Part shown: one piece after another, positions 1 to 13,115 of the stretch | Layout: the number at the start of each line of letters is the position of its first letter | How positions within the stretch are numbered: position 1 is the first letter of the stretch | DNA from: Sinorhizobium saheli | GTDB taxonomy: Bacteria > Pseudomonadota > Alphaproteobacteria > Rhizobiales > Rhizobiaceae | Reading direction: 5' to 3' | Assembly (NCBI RefSeq): GCF_001651875.1 | Contig: NZ_LNQB01000060.1 | Coordinates: 29,622-93,621 of the forward strand | DNA: 64,000 nt | The notes under the pieces: generated by a model | The model's database searches: none | What the model saw: the letters and a program-made list of their open reading frames with translations, nothing else | What the model was told of the DNA's origin: nothing | Made by a program: the position numbers and the translations under genes

Positions 1-783
1 GAAGCCAGAGGCCAGCGCGTCTCCGGCGCCGGTGACGTCGGCAAGTGCGGAAAGAGCGGGCGGTGCGGCGATACAGGCGCTGTGGCGATCGAAGGCGACC
101 GCGGTCCGCCCGCCGCGGGTGACGACGCCGCCGCGAAGCCCCTTGGCATGCAGCAGCGATGGCCATTCCTCGACCGCGGCAGCCTCGGCGCCGGTGATCG
201 CCCTTGCCTCCGCCTCGTTCATGAACAGGAAATCGAGACCGGCGAGGCACTCGCGATAGCGCACCACCTTCGCGGGGGAAACGGCGATACCGGCGACGAG
301 CCGGCCGTCCCCGGACGCCGCCTCGACGAGCGCCGTCAGCGTCTCCTGCGGCAGGTTCGCGTCCATCAGCACCAGGTCGCTCACCGCCAGGATCTCGCGC
401 GTCGCGCGCTGCTGCAGACGGCGCGGCGTGAACAGCGCATAGAGATCCATGTCTGCGAGTGCTATGACGAGATTGCCGTCGTTCTCGAGGATCGCCGTGT
501 AGCTCGGCGTCTTGCGATCGAGAAAGACGAAGGGGCGATCGATCACGCCGGCAGCGGCGGCAGCCGCGGCCACCATGTCGCCGGCCGCGTCGCCGCCGCG
601 CGGGCCGATCATCCGAACGCGATGGCCGAGGCGCGCGAGGTTTCGCGCGGCATTGAAACCGCCGCCCCCGGCCTCCTCGAACCACCTGCCGGGATTGCTC
701 GCGCCCGGCGCCGTCGCGCCGCTGATCCGGCCACGGCGGTCGATGTGAGCGCCGCCGAAAACGACGATATTCCGTGCTTTCAT
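1..783 (-). CDS. PfkB-family carbohydrate/nucleoside kinase, C-terminus cut by window edge
   Basis: Reading leftward from the ATG at 783, 261 codons stay open to the window edge. The N-terminus (MKARNIVVFGGAHIDRRG) is the usual first strand of ribokinase-fold enzymes, followed by a Gly-rich GGGGFNAARNLARLG segment (about residues 39-53) that matches the substrate-binding PfkB signature 1. The last visible residues hold the second signature, VTGAGDA (about 250-256). Its Asp (about 255) is the expected catalytic base for phosphoryl transfer from ATP. The substrate cannot be told from sequence; the family includes kinases of ribose, fructose, adenosine and pseudouridine. About 40-50 residues are probably missing beyond position 1. 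It is transcribed divergently from recA, with 340 bp between them. Confidence 0.88.
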   Translation of the reverse strand, partial: MKARNIVVFGGAHIDRRGRISGATAPGASNPGRWFEEAGGGGFNAARNLARLGHRVRMIGPRGGDAAGDMVAAAAAAAGVIDRPFVFLDRKTPSYTAILENDGNLVIALADMDLYALFTPRRLQQRATREILAVSDLVLMDANLPQETLTALVEAASGDGRLVAGIAVSPAKVVRYRECLAGLDFLFMNEAEARAITGAEAAAVEEWPSLLHAKGLRGGVVTRGGRTAVAFDRHSACIAAPPALSALADVTGAGDALASGF

Positions 784-1123
784 GTCCGTTCCGATGTGAT
801 CATTGCGAAGGGTAATTAGAACTTGCGGGTCGTTCTTCTGCCCGCATTTCATCCCATCATTCCGGAATTGGGTCCAGCTTGGTCGCAGCCGATCCGTTGC
901 GATTCTCGAGGCGAATCGGGCGATGGGGCAAAGCCTCACGGGTCCACGCGCCGCCCGGCGAAGCGGCGTATGACGCGCCCGTGAACATGAATCGAACAGA
1001 TGAAGAATAATTTATATTATTCAAGTGTTTGACGCGCCATTGCCAAACCGGAACAAAACATGTACAAAAACTCCTGCGGCGGCTTCATTGCCTCGATAGC
1101 TCCAATAACCTAAAGGTGGACCA
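784..1123. other. intergenic region, PfkB kinase / recA divergent promoters
   Basis: 340 bp with no supportable gene. The half nearest recA turns AT-rich (about 1000-1070) and holds the SOS-type operator listed separately. A TTTGAC hexamer at 1028-1033 is a possible -35 for recA, but I see no convincing -10 at standard spacing. A Shine-Dalgarno-like AAAGGTGG lies just before the recA ATG. Nothing recognisable was seen in 784-1000. Confidence 0.6.
1040..1056 (+). promoter_or_regulatory. SOS operator (LexA site) upstream of recA
   Basis: TTGCCAAACCGGAACAA fits TTG-N11-CAA exactly, the operator reported for rhizobial recA genes. It overlaps a second, imperfect alphaproteobacterial SOS motif, GAAC-N7-GTAC at 1051-1065 (consensus GAAC-N7-GAAC). 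The site lies about 70 nt before the recA start, where LexA could block the promoter. That LexA binds here is inferred. Confidence 0.72.
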
Positions 1124-2209
<1,086 letters not shown>

Positions 2210-2307
2210 GGCATTTTGCAGTCAGGTGGAATCACCCTGACGTCGCACAAATGCGTACAAGAAGCGGGTAGAGCGGAGGCGCGAACGCTGTGCGCGCGTT
2301 CTGCTCT
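2210..2307 (-). repeat. dispersed palindromic repeat family A, copy 1 (RIME-like)
   Basis: About 98 bp, inverted relative to three other copies at 29221, 51701 and 62869. Shared blocks are GCATTTTGCAGTCAGGTGG, a CCTGACGTCGCACAAATGCG-like segment, and an end made of an AGAGC...GCTCT hairpin. The two-palindrome layout at about 100 bp resembles the rhizobial RIME class. That name rests on architecture as I remember it, not on a search. The element starts directly at the recA stop codon. Confidence 0.8.
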
Positions 2308-2350
2308 TGCGCATCGGCCGGAAAATCGAAATTCCGATTTGCGGAAAGCA

Positions 2351-2413
2351 CGATGCGTAGTTTCAAAGTGTTACAGCGTCCTCTGCGCTTCTGAAAAGAC
2401 GCGCGGCGCTGTA
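2351..2413 (+). repeat. dispersed palindromic repeat family B, copy 1
   Basis: Shares with copies at 48171-48234 (plus) and 34745-34825 (minus) a TTCAAAGTG lead-in followed by a nested hairpin. The outer arms are of the type TACAGCG...CGCTGTA, and the inner arm ends in AAGACGCGCGG. This is the most diverged of the three (TTACAGCGTCC, GCGCTTCTGAAAAGACGCGC). All three copies read in the direction of the gene that follows, here alaS, 225 bp further on. Confidence 0.75.
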
Positions 2414-2440
2414 AGAGGCCGAAATGGCGGAAATCATGGG

Positions 2441-2470
2441 ACCGGCTGCCTTCGCGGACAGCCGGTTTTT
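2441..2470 (+). terminator. intrinsic terminator after recA
   Basis: The stem CCGGCTG (2442-2448) pairs with CAGCCGG (2459-2465), has a short inner extension and is followed by TTTTT. It probably ends recA transcription and separates it from alaS. Confidence 0.8.
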
Positions 2471-2637
2471 GCTGCAGTCTGGACAGCTTGATACGCGAAA
2501 GATAAAAGCCTGTGGTTCCGATGGCCGAGGTCGTCGGAGGGTGCGGCTATAAGCATAGGCGCGGGGTCGAGGAATGCGGCGGGCGGCTCGGATAAAGTCG
2601 GGTCGCCGTCGGGAATGGTGCACAGATAGGACGCAAG

Positions 2638-5301
<2,664 letters not shown>

Positions 5302-5323
5302 ACGGCAGGAAAAGTGAACGAGA

Positions 5324-5347
5324 AGAGGGCGCTGCGGCGCCCTTTTT
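5324..5347 (+). terminator. intrinsic terminator between alaS and the SulP gene
   Basis: GGGCGC (5327-5332), loop TGCG, GCGCCC (5337-5342), then TTTTT. It serves alaS and touches the 3' end of the convergent transporter gene, so it may act in both directions. Confidence 0.85.
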
Positions 5348-7005
5348 CATTCAGCCCTTTCGCTCTTGATCGTCGCGAGTGCCGCCTGGACCGAGCCGCG
5401 CATCAGCACGCGTGGCGGCCGGACCTCATGCCGATAGAGCGTGCGGCGGACCTGTGGCCGGGCGCCGGTGATGATGAAACGCACGCCCGTGCGCTCCGCC
5501 TTGCGCAACGTCCCCTCGATGACGTTGGCGGCGGTGGAATCCATGAACGGCACCTCCGAACAGTCCAGAATGAAGTTGCGGCGCTGGTCTGCGATGCGGT
5601 CGAGAACCGTGCCGACCGTTGCCGCCGAGCCGAAGAAGAAGATGCCGGAAATCCGGTAGATCACCGTATCCGGGTCGTCCGCGATGACCGGATGTTCTTC
5701 CTCGCCGTTCTCCGATCGCAGCACCGCGAGCGGTTGCGTTTCGCCGACTGAGATGCTCTTCGCCATGCGGTCGATGAAGAGGACTGCGCCGAGAGCGAAG
5801 CCGATGACGATGCCTTCGGTCAACTCCCGGAAGACGACGATGAGGAACGTCGCGAGCAGCACGACGGCGTCGCCATAGGACGAGCGCATGAGCGCCATGA
5901 AGGCCGGTTTTTCGATCATGTTCCAGGCGACGACGGCGAGCACGCCGGCGAGGGCGGCAAGCGGGATATAGCTCGCAAGCGGTGCGGCAAGGAGCATGAA
6001 CAGCAGGAGAAAGAGGGAGTGCAGCATGCCGGAGACCGGGCTCGTGCCGCCGGCGCGTACATTCGTCGCTGTCCGCGCGATCGTACCGGTCACGCAGATG
6101 CCGCCGAAAAGGGCCGAGCAGAAATTCGCGATCCCCTGGGCGATGAGTTCCATGCTGGAGCGATGCCTGCGCCCGGTCATGCCATCGGCAACGACGGCCG
6201 ACAGCAGCGATTCGATCGCGCCGAGAAGCGCGAACGAGACGGCATCCGGAAACACGGCGGCCGCCTTCTCGAGTGAAAACGGCGGCAGCGTGGGGGCGGG
6301 CAGGCCGCGTGGAATGCCGCCGAAGCGCGTACCGATCGTTTCTGCCGGAAGCTGCAGCAGCGCGACGACGGTCGAAGCGGCAGCGACCGCGATCAGCATG
6401 CCGGGCCAGTGCGGCCTCACCCGGCGCAATCCGAGGATGATGCCGGCGGTCAGGCCCGCCGTCAGCACCGCCGCCCCGTTGACAGTGTCGGCCACCGAAG
6501 CGAGCGCCGCGATCTTCTCGACGATCGGCCCCGGTTCGGGCGCCGTGAGGCGCAGGCCGAAAAGATCGCGCAACTGGCTAGCGAAGATGATGACGGCGAT
6601 CCCGGCGGTGAAGCCGACCGTGACCGGGTAGGGGATGAACTTGATATATTGACCCAACCGCAGATAGCCGGCGGCGACGAGCATGATGCCGCCCATGGCG
6701 GTGGCGAGCAGCAGCCCGTCGAGGCCGTGCCGTGTACCGGTTGCGGCGACGAGAACGATGAAGGCTCCCGCCGGCCCGCCGATCTGCACGCGGCTGCCGC
6801 CGAGGAGCGAAACGAGGAGACCGCCGATGATCGCTGTGTAAAGTCCGCGGTCGGGCGTGACCCCCGAGGCGATCGCGATGGCCATGGAGAGCGGCAGCGC
6901 GACGATCGCGACGGTCAGGCCGGCGAATGCATCCGCCTTGAGGCGGGCGAGGTCATATCCTTCGGAAAGGACACTGACCGTTTTCGGAACGAGGGAATCG
7001 GGCAT
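5347..7005 (-). CDS. SulP-family anion transporter with C-terminal STAS domain
   Basis: 552-residue inner-membrane secondary transporter of the SLC26/SulP family (sulfate, bicarbonate or dicarboxylate; substrate not resolvable here). The N-terminal part carries the family hallmark DAFAGLTVAIVALPLSMAIA followed by about 10-12 hydrophobic helices, including IGGPAGAFIVLV and PYPVTVGFTAGIAVII. After about residue 430 comes a cytoplasmic STAS domain (DTVIYRISGIFFFG ... ILDCSEVPFMDSTAANV), typical for regulation of transport. It is convergent with alaS and divergent from an AraC-type regulator, which might control it. That is suggested only by position. Confidence 0.93.
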   Translation of the reverse strand: MPDSLVPKTVSVLSEGYDLARLKADAFAGLTVAIVALPLSMAIAIASGVTPDRGLYTAIIGGLLVSLLGGSRVQIGGPAGAFIVLVAATGTRHGLDGLLLATAMGGIMLVAAGYLRLGQYIKFIPYPVTVGFTAGIAVIIFASQLRDLFGLRLTAPEPGPIVEKIAALASVADTVNGAAVLTAGLTAGIILGLRRVRPHWPGMLIAVAAASTVVALLQLPAETIGTRFGGIPRGLPAPTLPPFSLEKAAAVFPDAVSFALLGAIESLLSAVVADGMTGRRHRSSMELIAQGIANFCSALFGGICVTGTIARTATNVRAGGTSPVSGMLHSLFLLLFMLLAAPLASYIPLAALAGVLAVVAWNMIEKPAFMALMRSSYGDAVVLLATFLIVVFRELTEGIVIGFALGAVLFIDRMAKSISVGETQPLAVLRSENGEEEHPVIADDPDTVIYRISGIFFFGSAATVGTVLDRIADQRRNFILDCSEVPFMDSTAANVIEGTLRKAERTGVRFIITGARPQVRRTLYRHEVRPPRVLMRGSVQAALATIKSERAE

Positions 7006-7175
7006 TGGCAGACTTTCCAGGGTCCGGCACGTTGGCGGAATTGAACGTCCGGCGCATGTTTAGCCTAGCTGAGTCGTGACGGCGCACAAGCGGCTTGGCG
7101 AGCCGCGAAAGGTCAGCAGGATTGTAAAACCGACGCGTGGTTTGAATGGGCCGAGCGAAACGCGAAAGGATCAGT

Positions 7176-8021
7176 ATGGGCGATGCGGCATGGGCAATCT
7201 ATGAAAGGCGGCTCCACCGCGTTTCGGCCTATATCCACGCACATCTCGACGAGGAGCTCGATCTCGATCGGCTCGCCGAGATCGCCTGCCTGTCACCGCA
7301 CCATTGGCATCGCATCTATCGGGCGGTGCATGGCGAGACCCTGGCGGCGACAGTGAAAAGGCTGCGGCTGCAAAGGGCCGCGGCGGATCTCGTGGGGACC
7401 GATCTTGCGATCGAGGCGATCGCGCGGCGCTCCGGCTACCCGAATATTCAATCCTTCACCCGCACCTTCGGGGCCGTCTACGGCCTTCCACCGGCGCGCT
7501 ACAGGAAAGAAGGGAGCCACAAGGCATTTGAAATCGCATCGATAGAAAGGAATTCTGAAATGTATGACGTCACCCTACGGCAAATCGATCCGCTGGCGCT
7601 CGTCGGCGTAGCCCATTCGGGCTCCTATATGGCGATCGGCCAGGCTTTCGAAACGCTCTACGGCACGCTCTTTGCGCGCAACTTGTTCCGGCCGGATATG
7701 GAAATGATCGGCATCTACCTCGATGATCCGGAACTGGTGGAGGCGGAGAAGCTCCGTTCCTTCGCATGCGTGACGACGACAGGGGATTTCCAAGTCGATC
7801 CGCCGCTGGCGCCGCGGCGGATCGACGGTGGCCGATATGCGGTCCTGCGGCACAAGGGGCCTTATTCCGATATGTCGAAGGCCTACCGCTGGCTCTACGC
7901 GACCTGGCTGCCGCAGTCCGGCCACGCAATCCGCGATAGCGTCATGTTCGAGAAATATCTCAACAATCCGCGCGAGGTCGCGCCGACGGAGTTGCTGACG
8001 GAAATTCTTCCGCTGGAATAG
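7176..8021 (+). CDS. AraC-family regulator with GyrI-like effector domain
   Basis: 281 residues from the chosen ATG. An N-terminal AraC DNA-binding domain (about residues 10-105) has two helix-turn-helices (LDRLAEIACLSPHHWHRIYRAVHG and IEAIARRSGYPNIQSFTRTFG). It is followed by a GyrI/SbmC-like domain (about 125-280) of the kind that binds small hydrophobic or cationic ligands in Rob/BmrR-type regulators. An upstream ATG at 7146 is in frame but has no ribosome site, while AAAGGA (7163-7168) sits 7 nt before 7176. Divergent from the SulP transporter. The ligand and targets are unknown. Confidence 0.88.
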   Translation: MGDAAWAIYERRLHRVSAYIHAHLDEELDLDRLAEIACLSPHHWHRIYRAVHGETLAATVKRLRLQRAAADLVGTDLAIEAIARRSGYPNIQSFTRTFGAVYGLPPARYRKEGSHKAFEIASIERNSEMYDVTLRQIDPLALVGVAHSGSYMAIGQAFETLYGTLFARNLFRPDMEMIGIYLDDPELVEAEKLRSFACVTTTGDFQVDPPLAPRRIDGGRYAVLRHKGPYSDMSKAYRWLYATWLPQSGHAIRDSVMFEKYLNNPREVAPTELLTEILPLE

Positions 8022-8093
8022 AGCCTCGCCCGGCAATCCGTTTCAACGAAGGCCGAGCCTCAGGCCGTGCGGGCATCGCCCCGTAAAATGCAA

Positions 8094-8119
8094 GAAACCC
8101 GGCGCAAGGGCCGGGTTTC
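8094..8119 (-). terminator. intrinsic terminator after icd
   Basis: On the minus strand the stem GAAACCCGG / CCGGGTTTC is followed by a T-rich run. It lies between the convergent AraC-type gene and icd and could serve both. Confidence 0.8.
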
Positions 8120-8143
8120 CAGGGGCATCGCAAAAGGCGCGGC

Positions 8144-9358
8144 TCAGGCGGCCATGGCCTTCTTGAGATTCTCGTCGATCTTGTCGAGGAAGCCGGTGGT
8201 CGAGAGCCACGGCTGGTCGGGGCCGATCAGCAGCGCCAGGTCCTTGGTCATGAAGCCGGCTTCGACGGTCTCGACGCAGACGCGCTCGAGCGTTTCGGCG
8301 AACTTCGCGAGCTCGGCGTTGCCGTCGAGCTTGGCGCGGTGGGCAAGGCCGCGGGTCCAGGCGAAGATCGAGGCGATCGAGTTGGTCGAGGTCTCCTCGC
8401 CCTTCTGGTGCTGGCGGTAGTGGCGCGTCACCGTTCCGTGCGCGGCTTCCGCCTCGACCGTCTTGCCGTCCGGCGTCATCAGCACCGAGGTCATCAGGCC
8501 GAGCGAGCCGAAGCCCTGGGCGACGATGTCGGACTGGACGTCGCCGTCGTAGTTCTTGCAGGCCCAGACATAGCCGCCGGACCACTTCAGCGCCGAGGCG
8601 ACCATGTCGTCGATCAGGCGGTGTTCGTACCAGAGCTTCTCGGCCTTGAACTGCTCGGCGAATTCCTCTTCGAAGACCTTCTGGAAGATGTCCTTGAAGC
8701 GGCCGTCATAGGCCTTGAGGATGGTGTTCTTGGTCGAGAGATAGACCGGAACCTTGCGCTGCAGGCCGTAGTTGAACGAGGCGCGGGCGAATTCGGTGAT
8801 CGATTCGTCGAGGTTGTACATGGCCATCGCAACGCCGGCGCCCGGCGCGTCGTAGACCTCGTGCTCGATCGTCTCACCGTTGTCGCCGACGAACTTGATC
8901 GAGAGCTTGCCCTTGCCCGGGAACTTGAAGTCGGTGGCGCGGTACTGGTCGCCGAAGGCGTGGCGGCCGACGATGATCGGCTTGGTCCAGCCGGGCACGA
9001 GGCGCGGCACGTTCTTGCAGATGATCGGCTCGCGGAAGATGACGCCGCCCAGAATGTTGCGGATCGTGCCGTTCGGCGACTTCCACATCTTCTTGAGGCT
9101 GAACTCCTCGACGCGGGCCTCGTCCGGCGTGATCGTCGCGCATTTGACGCCGACGCCATGCTTCTTGATGGCATTGGCGGCATCGATCGTCACCTGGTCT
9201 TCGGTCGCATCGCGGTTCTCGACGCTGAGATCATAATATTCGAGATCGACGTCGAGATAGGGATGGATCAGCTTATCCTTGATGAACTGCCAGATGATGC
9301 GGGTCATCTCGTCGCCGTCGAGTTCGACGACCGGATTGGCGACCTTGATCTTTGCCAT
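8144..9358 (-). CDS. icd: NADP-dependent isocitrate dehydrogenase
   Basis: TCA-cycle enzyme converting isocitrate to 2-oxoglutarate, CO2 and NADPH. It has 404 residues, the size of the eukaryote-like homodimeric type found in rhizobia. The start [23 protein letters not shown] is the conserved family N-terminus. An in-frame extension to 9454 was rejected because it is unlike the family. Substrate and metal residues lie in the intact [10 protein letters not shown] and [10 protein letters not shown] regions. It stands alone, divergent from the RNA methyltransferase gene, with its own terminator downstream. Confidence 0.97.
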   Translation of the reverse strand: MAKIKVANPVVELDGDEMTRIIWQFIKDKLIHPYLDVDLEYYDLSVENRDATEDQVTIDAANAIKKHGVGVKCATITPDEARVEEFSLKKMWKSPNGTIRNILGGVIFREPIICKNVPRLVPGWTKPIIVGRHAFGDQYRATDFKFPGKGKLSIKFVGDNGETIEHEVYDAPGAGVAMAMYNLDESITEFARASFNYGLQRKVPVYLSTKNTILKAYDGRFKDIFQKVFEEEFAEQFKAEKLWYEHRLIDDMVASALKWSGGYVWACKNYDGDVQSDIVAQGFGSLGLMTSVLMTPDGKTVEAEAAHGTVTRHYRQHQKGEETSTNSIASIFAWTRGLAHRAKLDGNAELAKFAETLERVCVETVEAGFMTKDLALLIGPDQPWLSTTGFLDKIDENLKKAMAA

Positions 9359-9574
9359 GAATATGCCTCGTGCTCTATGGGACACCGGACGCGATGTCCC
9401 CCGGTGGGAAAAATCCAGAGCCCTATAGCATTGTGGGCCGGCAAGGCAAAGCATGCCTGGGCGAAACTTTGGGTTAAAGAAACGGGCTTGCCGGCGCCCG
9501 CCCGCCGGTTCGCGGACTTTAATTCCTCAGCCATTTGTGCGAGGGAAGCGCCGAACAGAAGGCGACGGCAGGCA

Positions 9575-10405
9575 ATGGCAGGCACCAACAGCGAACGCGA
9601 ACTCTTGACGGGCGGACCGGCGATCATTCTCGCCTATCCGCAGCTTGGCGAAAACATCGGCATGGTGGCGCGCGCCATGGCGAATTTCGGCCTGTCGGAG
9701 CTGCGCCTGGTCAATCCGCGCGACGGCTGGCCGAACGAGAAAGCGCGCTCTGCCGCGAGCAACGCCGATCACGTCATCGACGGTGCCAAGCTCTACGGAT
9801 CGCTCGAGGAGGCGATCGCGGATCTGAATTTCGTCTACGCGACCACCGCCCGCGACCGCGACGGCTTCAAGCCGGTGCGCTCGCCGATCGTCGCCGCGCG
9901 GGAACTCCGGCGACGCTTCGGACGGGGGCAGGGCGTCGGCATCCTGTTCGGCCGCGAGCGCACGGGACTGACCAACGAGGAGGTGGCGCTCGCAGACGAG
10001 ATCGTCACCTTCCCCGTCAATCCCGCCTTTGCCTCGCTGAACCTCGCCCAGGCCGTGCTGCTCATGTCCTATGAATGGATGAAGACGGGCATGGCATCCG
10101 AAGATGAGACCTCATTCCAGGCGATCGAGCAGCGGCCGGCCACCAAGGAGCAGTTGCAAGGGCTGGTCGAGCATCTCGAGGAGGCGCTCACTGCACGCAA
10201 CTATTTCCGCCCCGCCGACAAAAAGCCGAAATTGATGGAAAATCTACGCGCCGTTCTGACGAGGCCATCATTTACAGAATCGGAAATCCAGGTGCTGCGC
10301 GGCGTCGTATCTTCGCTCGACCGGTTCACGCGCGAGAATCCGCGTGGCTCCGCGGCACCAGCGGGGCACAGCAGGAAAGTCAAGGGCGGCGGTGACAACG
10401 ACTGA
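9575..10405 (+). CDS. trmJ: TrmJ-type SPOUT RNA 2'-O-methyltransferase
   Basis: 276-residue TrmH-family group 1 methyltransferase, expected to use S-adenosylmethionine to 2'-O-methylate the wobble-proximal ribose (position 32) of tRNAs. The N-terminal SPOUT strand is [24 protein letters not shown]. The knot motifs are [18 protein letters not shown] and [20 protein letters not shown]. The ATG at 9575 ([11 protein letters not shown]) starts directly before the conserved fold. A long in-frame open stretch upstream is antisense to icd and was rejected. Its last 14 nt overlap the start of murI, so the two are probably co-transcribed. The E. coli site preference is known; here it is inferred. Confidence 0.88.
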   Translation: MAGTNSERELLTGGPAIILAYPQLGENIGMVARAMANFGLSELRLVNPRDGWPNEKARSAASNADHVIDGAKLYGSLEEAIADLNFVYATTARDRDGFKPVRSPIVAARELRRRFGRGQGVGILFGRERTGLTNEEVALADEIVTFPVNPAFASLNLAQAVLLMSYEWMKTGMASEDETSFQAIEQRPATKEQLQGLVEHLEEALTARNYFRPADKKPKLMENLRAVLTRPSFTESEIQVLRGVVSSLDRFTRENPRGSAAPAGHSRKVKGGGDND

Positions 10406-11195
10406 CGTAAAACCCATTCTCGTCTTCGACAGCGGGATCGGCGGGCTGACCGTGCTTCGCGAGGCGCGCGTGCTGATGCCGGAGCGGCATTTCATCTATG
10501 TCGCCGACGATGCCGGCTTTCCCTATGGCGGCTGGGAGGAGGGTGCGCTCAAGGAGCGGGTGATCGGCCTTTTCGGCGACCTCATTGCCAGCCACGACCC
10601 GGAAATCTGCATCATCGCCTGCAACACGGCCTTCACCCTCGTCGGCGCGGACTTGCGCGCCGCCTATCCCGAGATGACCTTTGTCGGCACGGTGCCGGCC
10701 ATCAAGCCGGCCGCGGAGCGCACGCGGTCGGGTCTCGTCTCCGTCTTGGCGACACCGGGGACGGTGAAGCGGGCCTATACGCGCGACCTCATCCAGTCCT
10801 TCGCGGCGCAGTGCCATGTCCGGCTCGTCGGTTCGGAAAATCTGGCGCGCATGGCAGAGGTCTATATTCGCGGCGAGGTCCTCGACGACGAGGCGGTGCT
10901 CACGGAAATCAGCCCGTGCTTCATCGAGATGGACGGGAAGAAGACCGACATCGTCGTGCTCGCCTGCACGCACTATCCCTTCATGGCCAACGTCTTTCGG
11001 CGGCTCGCGCCCTGGCCGGTGGACTGGCTGGATCCGGCCGAGGCGATCGCCAGGCGGGCGCGCTCGCTGGTGCCGCTGCCGAGCGGCTTCGTGCCGCTGA
11101 ACGGCGAGGACCCGGCGATCTTCACGAGCGGGAGGCCGGACTTCGCCACGCGCAGGTTGATGCAAGGCTTCGGGCTGACCGTTCGCCGAGCATGA
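10392..11195 (+). CDS. murI: glutamate racemase
   Basis: Interconverts L- and D-glutamate for peptidoglycan. 267 residues from a GTG start. The catalytic Cys pair is visible as CNTA (C77) and ACTHYPF (C192), and the N-terminal [11 protein letters not shown] holds the conserved Asp-Ser. The GTG at 10392 sits inside the end of the methyltransferase gene, behind AAGGGCGG. An in-frame ATG at 10344 would add 16 residues not expected for the family. Translation is probably coupled to the upstream gene. Confidence 0.94.
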   Translation: MTTTDVKPILVFDSGIGGLTVLREARVLMPERHFIYVADDAGFPYGGWEEGALKERVIGLFGDLIASHDPEICIIACNTAFTLVGADLRAAYPEMTFVGTVPAIKPAAERTRSGLVSVLATPGTVKRAYTRDLIQSFAAQCHVRLVGSENLARMAEVYIRGEVLDDEAVLTEISPCFIEMDGKKTDIVVLACTHYPFMANVFRRLAPWPVDWLDPAEAIARRARSLVPLPSGFVPLNGEDPAIFTSGRPDFATRRLMQGFGLTVRRA

Positions 11196-11198
11196 TGG

Positions 11199-11375
11199 TC
11201 AGAAGGCCGTCGGCAGGATGAAGGCCGCCACGGCGAGGACAATGGCGATTGCAAGGGCGAGACTGATCCACGAGCGCCTCGATTCGGCTCGCGAGATGAC
11301 GCGGTAAGCATCCTTGCCAGCTTCGCGCATTTGCTTGTCGAATTGAAAGTGATGTTCGGTTTCGCGCTGCGACAT
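11199..11375 (-). CDS. small single-pass membrane protein, unknown function
   Basis: 58 residues. The N-terminal half is polar and charged (SQRETEHHFQFDKQMREAGKDAYRVISRAE), followed by one clear transmembrane helix (about 36-57, SWISLALAIAIVLAVAAFI). The stop lies 3 bp from the end of convergent murI. The frame is open further upstream but only as a shadow of the HerA-like gene. The stretch from this ATG is the only part with protein-like composition. Function unknown. A tail-anchored topology with the N-terminus in the cytoplasm is inferred. Confidence 0.68.
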   Translation of the reverse strand: MSQRETEHHFQFDKQMREAGKDAYRVISRAESRRSWISLALAIAIVLAVAAFILPTAF

Positions 11376-11600
11376 GAGATTGGTCAGGTTCCTGTTCCGG
11401 ACGATCCAAAAGACATAAGAGCGGGTCGGCGCATTTTCAACTTTTGCGCGTTGTTCAACGCAAGGACGCTTGCCGTCCGGCAACCGCGTATTCCTGTGGG
11501 TTGTCGGATCGATGCTCCTTAACCTTGTGCAAAACCGTGCTAGGTGTCGCCCGTTCGGCGGTCCTTCGGCTGCGACTCGCTCGGTTTTGATGAGGTTGGA

Positions 11601-13115
11601 ATGAAAGTCGGCATCGACATGGGAACGACGTCCGAAGGGACTTCGGCCTCGCTCGATATCGAAGAGCTGCTGGCGACGCGTCTTCTGGTTCAGGGCAATT
11701 CCGGCTCCGGCAAGTCGCATCTCCTGCGCCGCCTGCTCGAACAGTCCGCGCCCTGGGTGCAGCAGTGCATCATCGACCCGGAAGGGGATTTCGTCACGCT
11801 CGCCGACAAGTTCGGGCACGTCGTCATCGAGGGCGAGCGCACCGATGCGGAACTGGTCGGCATCGCCACCCGCATCCGTCAGCACCGGGTTTCCTGCGTG
11901 CTTTCGCTCGAAGGGCTGGATATCGAACAGCAGATGCGCAGCGCCGGCGTGTTTCTGAATGCCATGTTCGATGCGGACCGGGAATATTGGTATCCCGTTC
12001 TCGTCGTCGTCGACGAGGCGCAGATGTTCGCGCCGTCGGTCGGCGGCGACGTTTCGGAAGAGGCGCGCAAGATCTCGCTCGGTGCCATGACCAATCTGAT
12101 GTGCCGCGGCCGCAAGCGCGGCCTTGCCGGCGTCATCGCGACGCAGCGCCTCGCAAAGCTCGCGAAGAACGTCGCGGCGGAAGCGTCCAACTTCCTGATG
12201 GGGCGTACCTTCCTCGACATCGACATGCTGCGCGCCGCCGACCTGCTCGGCATGGACCGGCGCACGGCGGAGATGTTCCGCGACCTGAAGCGCGGCTCCT
12301 TCGTGGCGCTCGGCCCGGCGCTCTCGCGTCGCCCGCTGAAGGTGACGATCGGTGCGGTCGAGACCTCGGCGCGATCGACCAGCCCGAAGCTGATGCCGCT
12401 GCCGGAGGCGCCGCAGGATGTCGAAGACCTGATCCTCACGCCCGATCCGGACGAGTTGAGCCGCCCGATCATTCGCCGTCCGGCGCCGCCGCCGCGGCCT
12501 GCGAACGACATTCTCGCCGAACTGTCGCGGCCACGTCCCGAACCGGCGGCCGCGGTCGAAGTGAAGCCGGCCCAGCCGGAAATGCTTCCGGAGGAGCGGG
12601 AGGCGATCGTCGATGGCCTCCTCGCCGAAATCCTGGCAAGCCCCGAGGCGGCATTCCGGCCGGATGCCGAACTCTTCCAGGACTTCCTCGTCCGCTGCCG
12701 CATCCGCCGCGTGCCCGGCGCGGCGCTCTCCTTGAGCGCCTTCCGCCGCAAGATGGCGATCGCCCGCTCCGGCGTCGATGCCGAGACGGCTGCAAGCGAG
12801 ACCTGGGCATCCGCGCTTCAGCTTGCCGATCGGGTGACGGAGGATCTGCAAGGCGTCTTCCTGATGATCGCCCAGGCGGCCGCGCGTGGGCTCCCGTGCC
12901 CATCGGATGCGATGATCGCGCGCGCCTACGGCACCCATTCCGCGCGTCGCGCCCGGCGGTTGCTTGGCTATTTCGAGGAGCAGGGGCTGATCGTCGTGCA
13001 CGCCGACTTCTCCGGCAAGCGCATCGTCGCGTTCCCGGATCTCGGCAGGGAGACGGCGCCGGGCGATGCGAATGGCCCGGATATCGGGAACGCCGAACGT
13101 GCAGCGGCTGAATAA
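11601..13115 (+). CDS. HerA/DUF87-like P-loop ATPase with C-terminal winged-helix-like region
   Basis: 504 residues. Residues about 15-270 form a HerA/FtsK-superfamily ATPase with Walker A GNSGSGKSH (about 32-40), Walker B VLVVVDEAQMF, and a downstream GVIATQRLAKLAKNV sensor-like stretch. A proline-rich linker (about 300-335, RRPAPPPRPA) leads to a helical C-terminal part. Its end (SDAMIARAYGTHSARRARRL, then a LIVVHADFSGKRIVAF hairpin) looks like a winged helix. HerA proteins usually work with the nuclease NurA, or with SIR2/DUF4297 partners in defence; none is encoded nearby. The start at 11601 has GAGG upstream. Role unknown; DNA translocation or repair is the family guess. Confidence 0.8.
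   Translation: MKVGIDMGTTSEGTSASLDIEELLATRLLVQGNSGSGKSHLLRRLLEQSAPWVQQCIIDPEGDFVTLADKFGHVVIEGERTDAELVGIATRIRQHRVSCVLSLEGLDIEQQMRSAGVFLNAMFDADREYWYPVLVVVDEAQMFAPSVGGDVSEEARKISLGAMTNLMCRGRKRGLAGVIATQRLAKLAKNVAAEASNFLMGRTFLDIDMLRAADLLGMDRRTAEMFRDLKRGSFVALGPALSRRPLKVTIGAVETSARSTSPKLMPLPEAPQDVEDLILTPDPDELSRPIIRRPAPPPRPANDILAELSRPRPEPAAAVEVKPAQPEMLPEEREAIVDGLLAEILASPEAAFRPDAELFQDFLVRCRIRRVPGAALSLSAFRRKMAIARSGVDAETAASETWASALQLADRVTEDLQGVFLMIAQAAARGLPCPSDAMIARAYGTHSARRARRLLGYFEEQGLIVVHADFSGKRIVAFPDLGRETAPGDANGPDIGNAERAAAE

Larger units (their letters stand above)
2210..2637. other. intergenic region recA-alaS
   Basis: 428 bp without a gene. In order it holds a copy of repeat A, a copy of repeat B, an intrinsic terminator at 2441-2470, and about 165 bp of presumed alaS promoter/leader. 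No well-matched -35/-10 pair was picked out in the last part. A CTATAA at about 2549-2554 resembles the rhizobial -10 CTATAT but lacks a clear partner. Confidence 0.6.

Noticed and set aside
8339..9574. N-terminal extension of the TrmJ-type methyltransferase
   Set aside because: The extension is the antisense of icd; the conserved fold begins at 9575.
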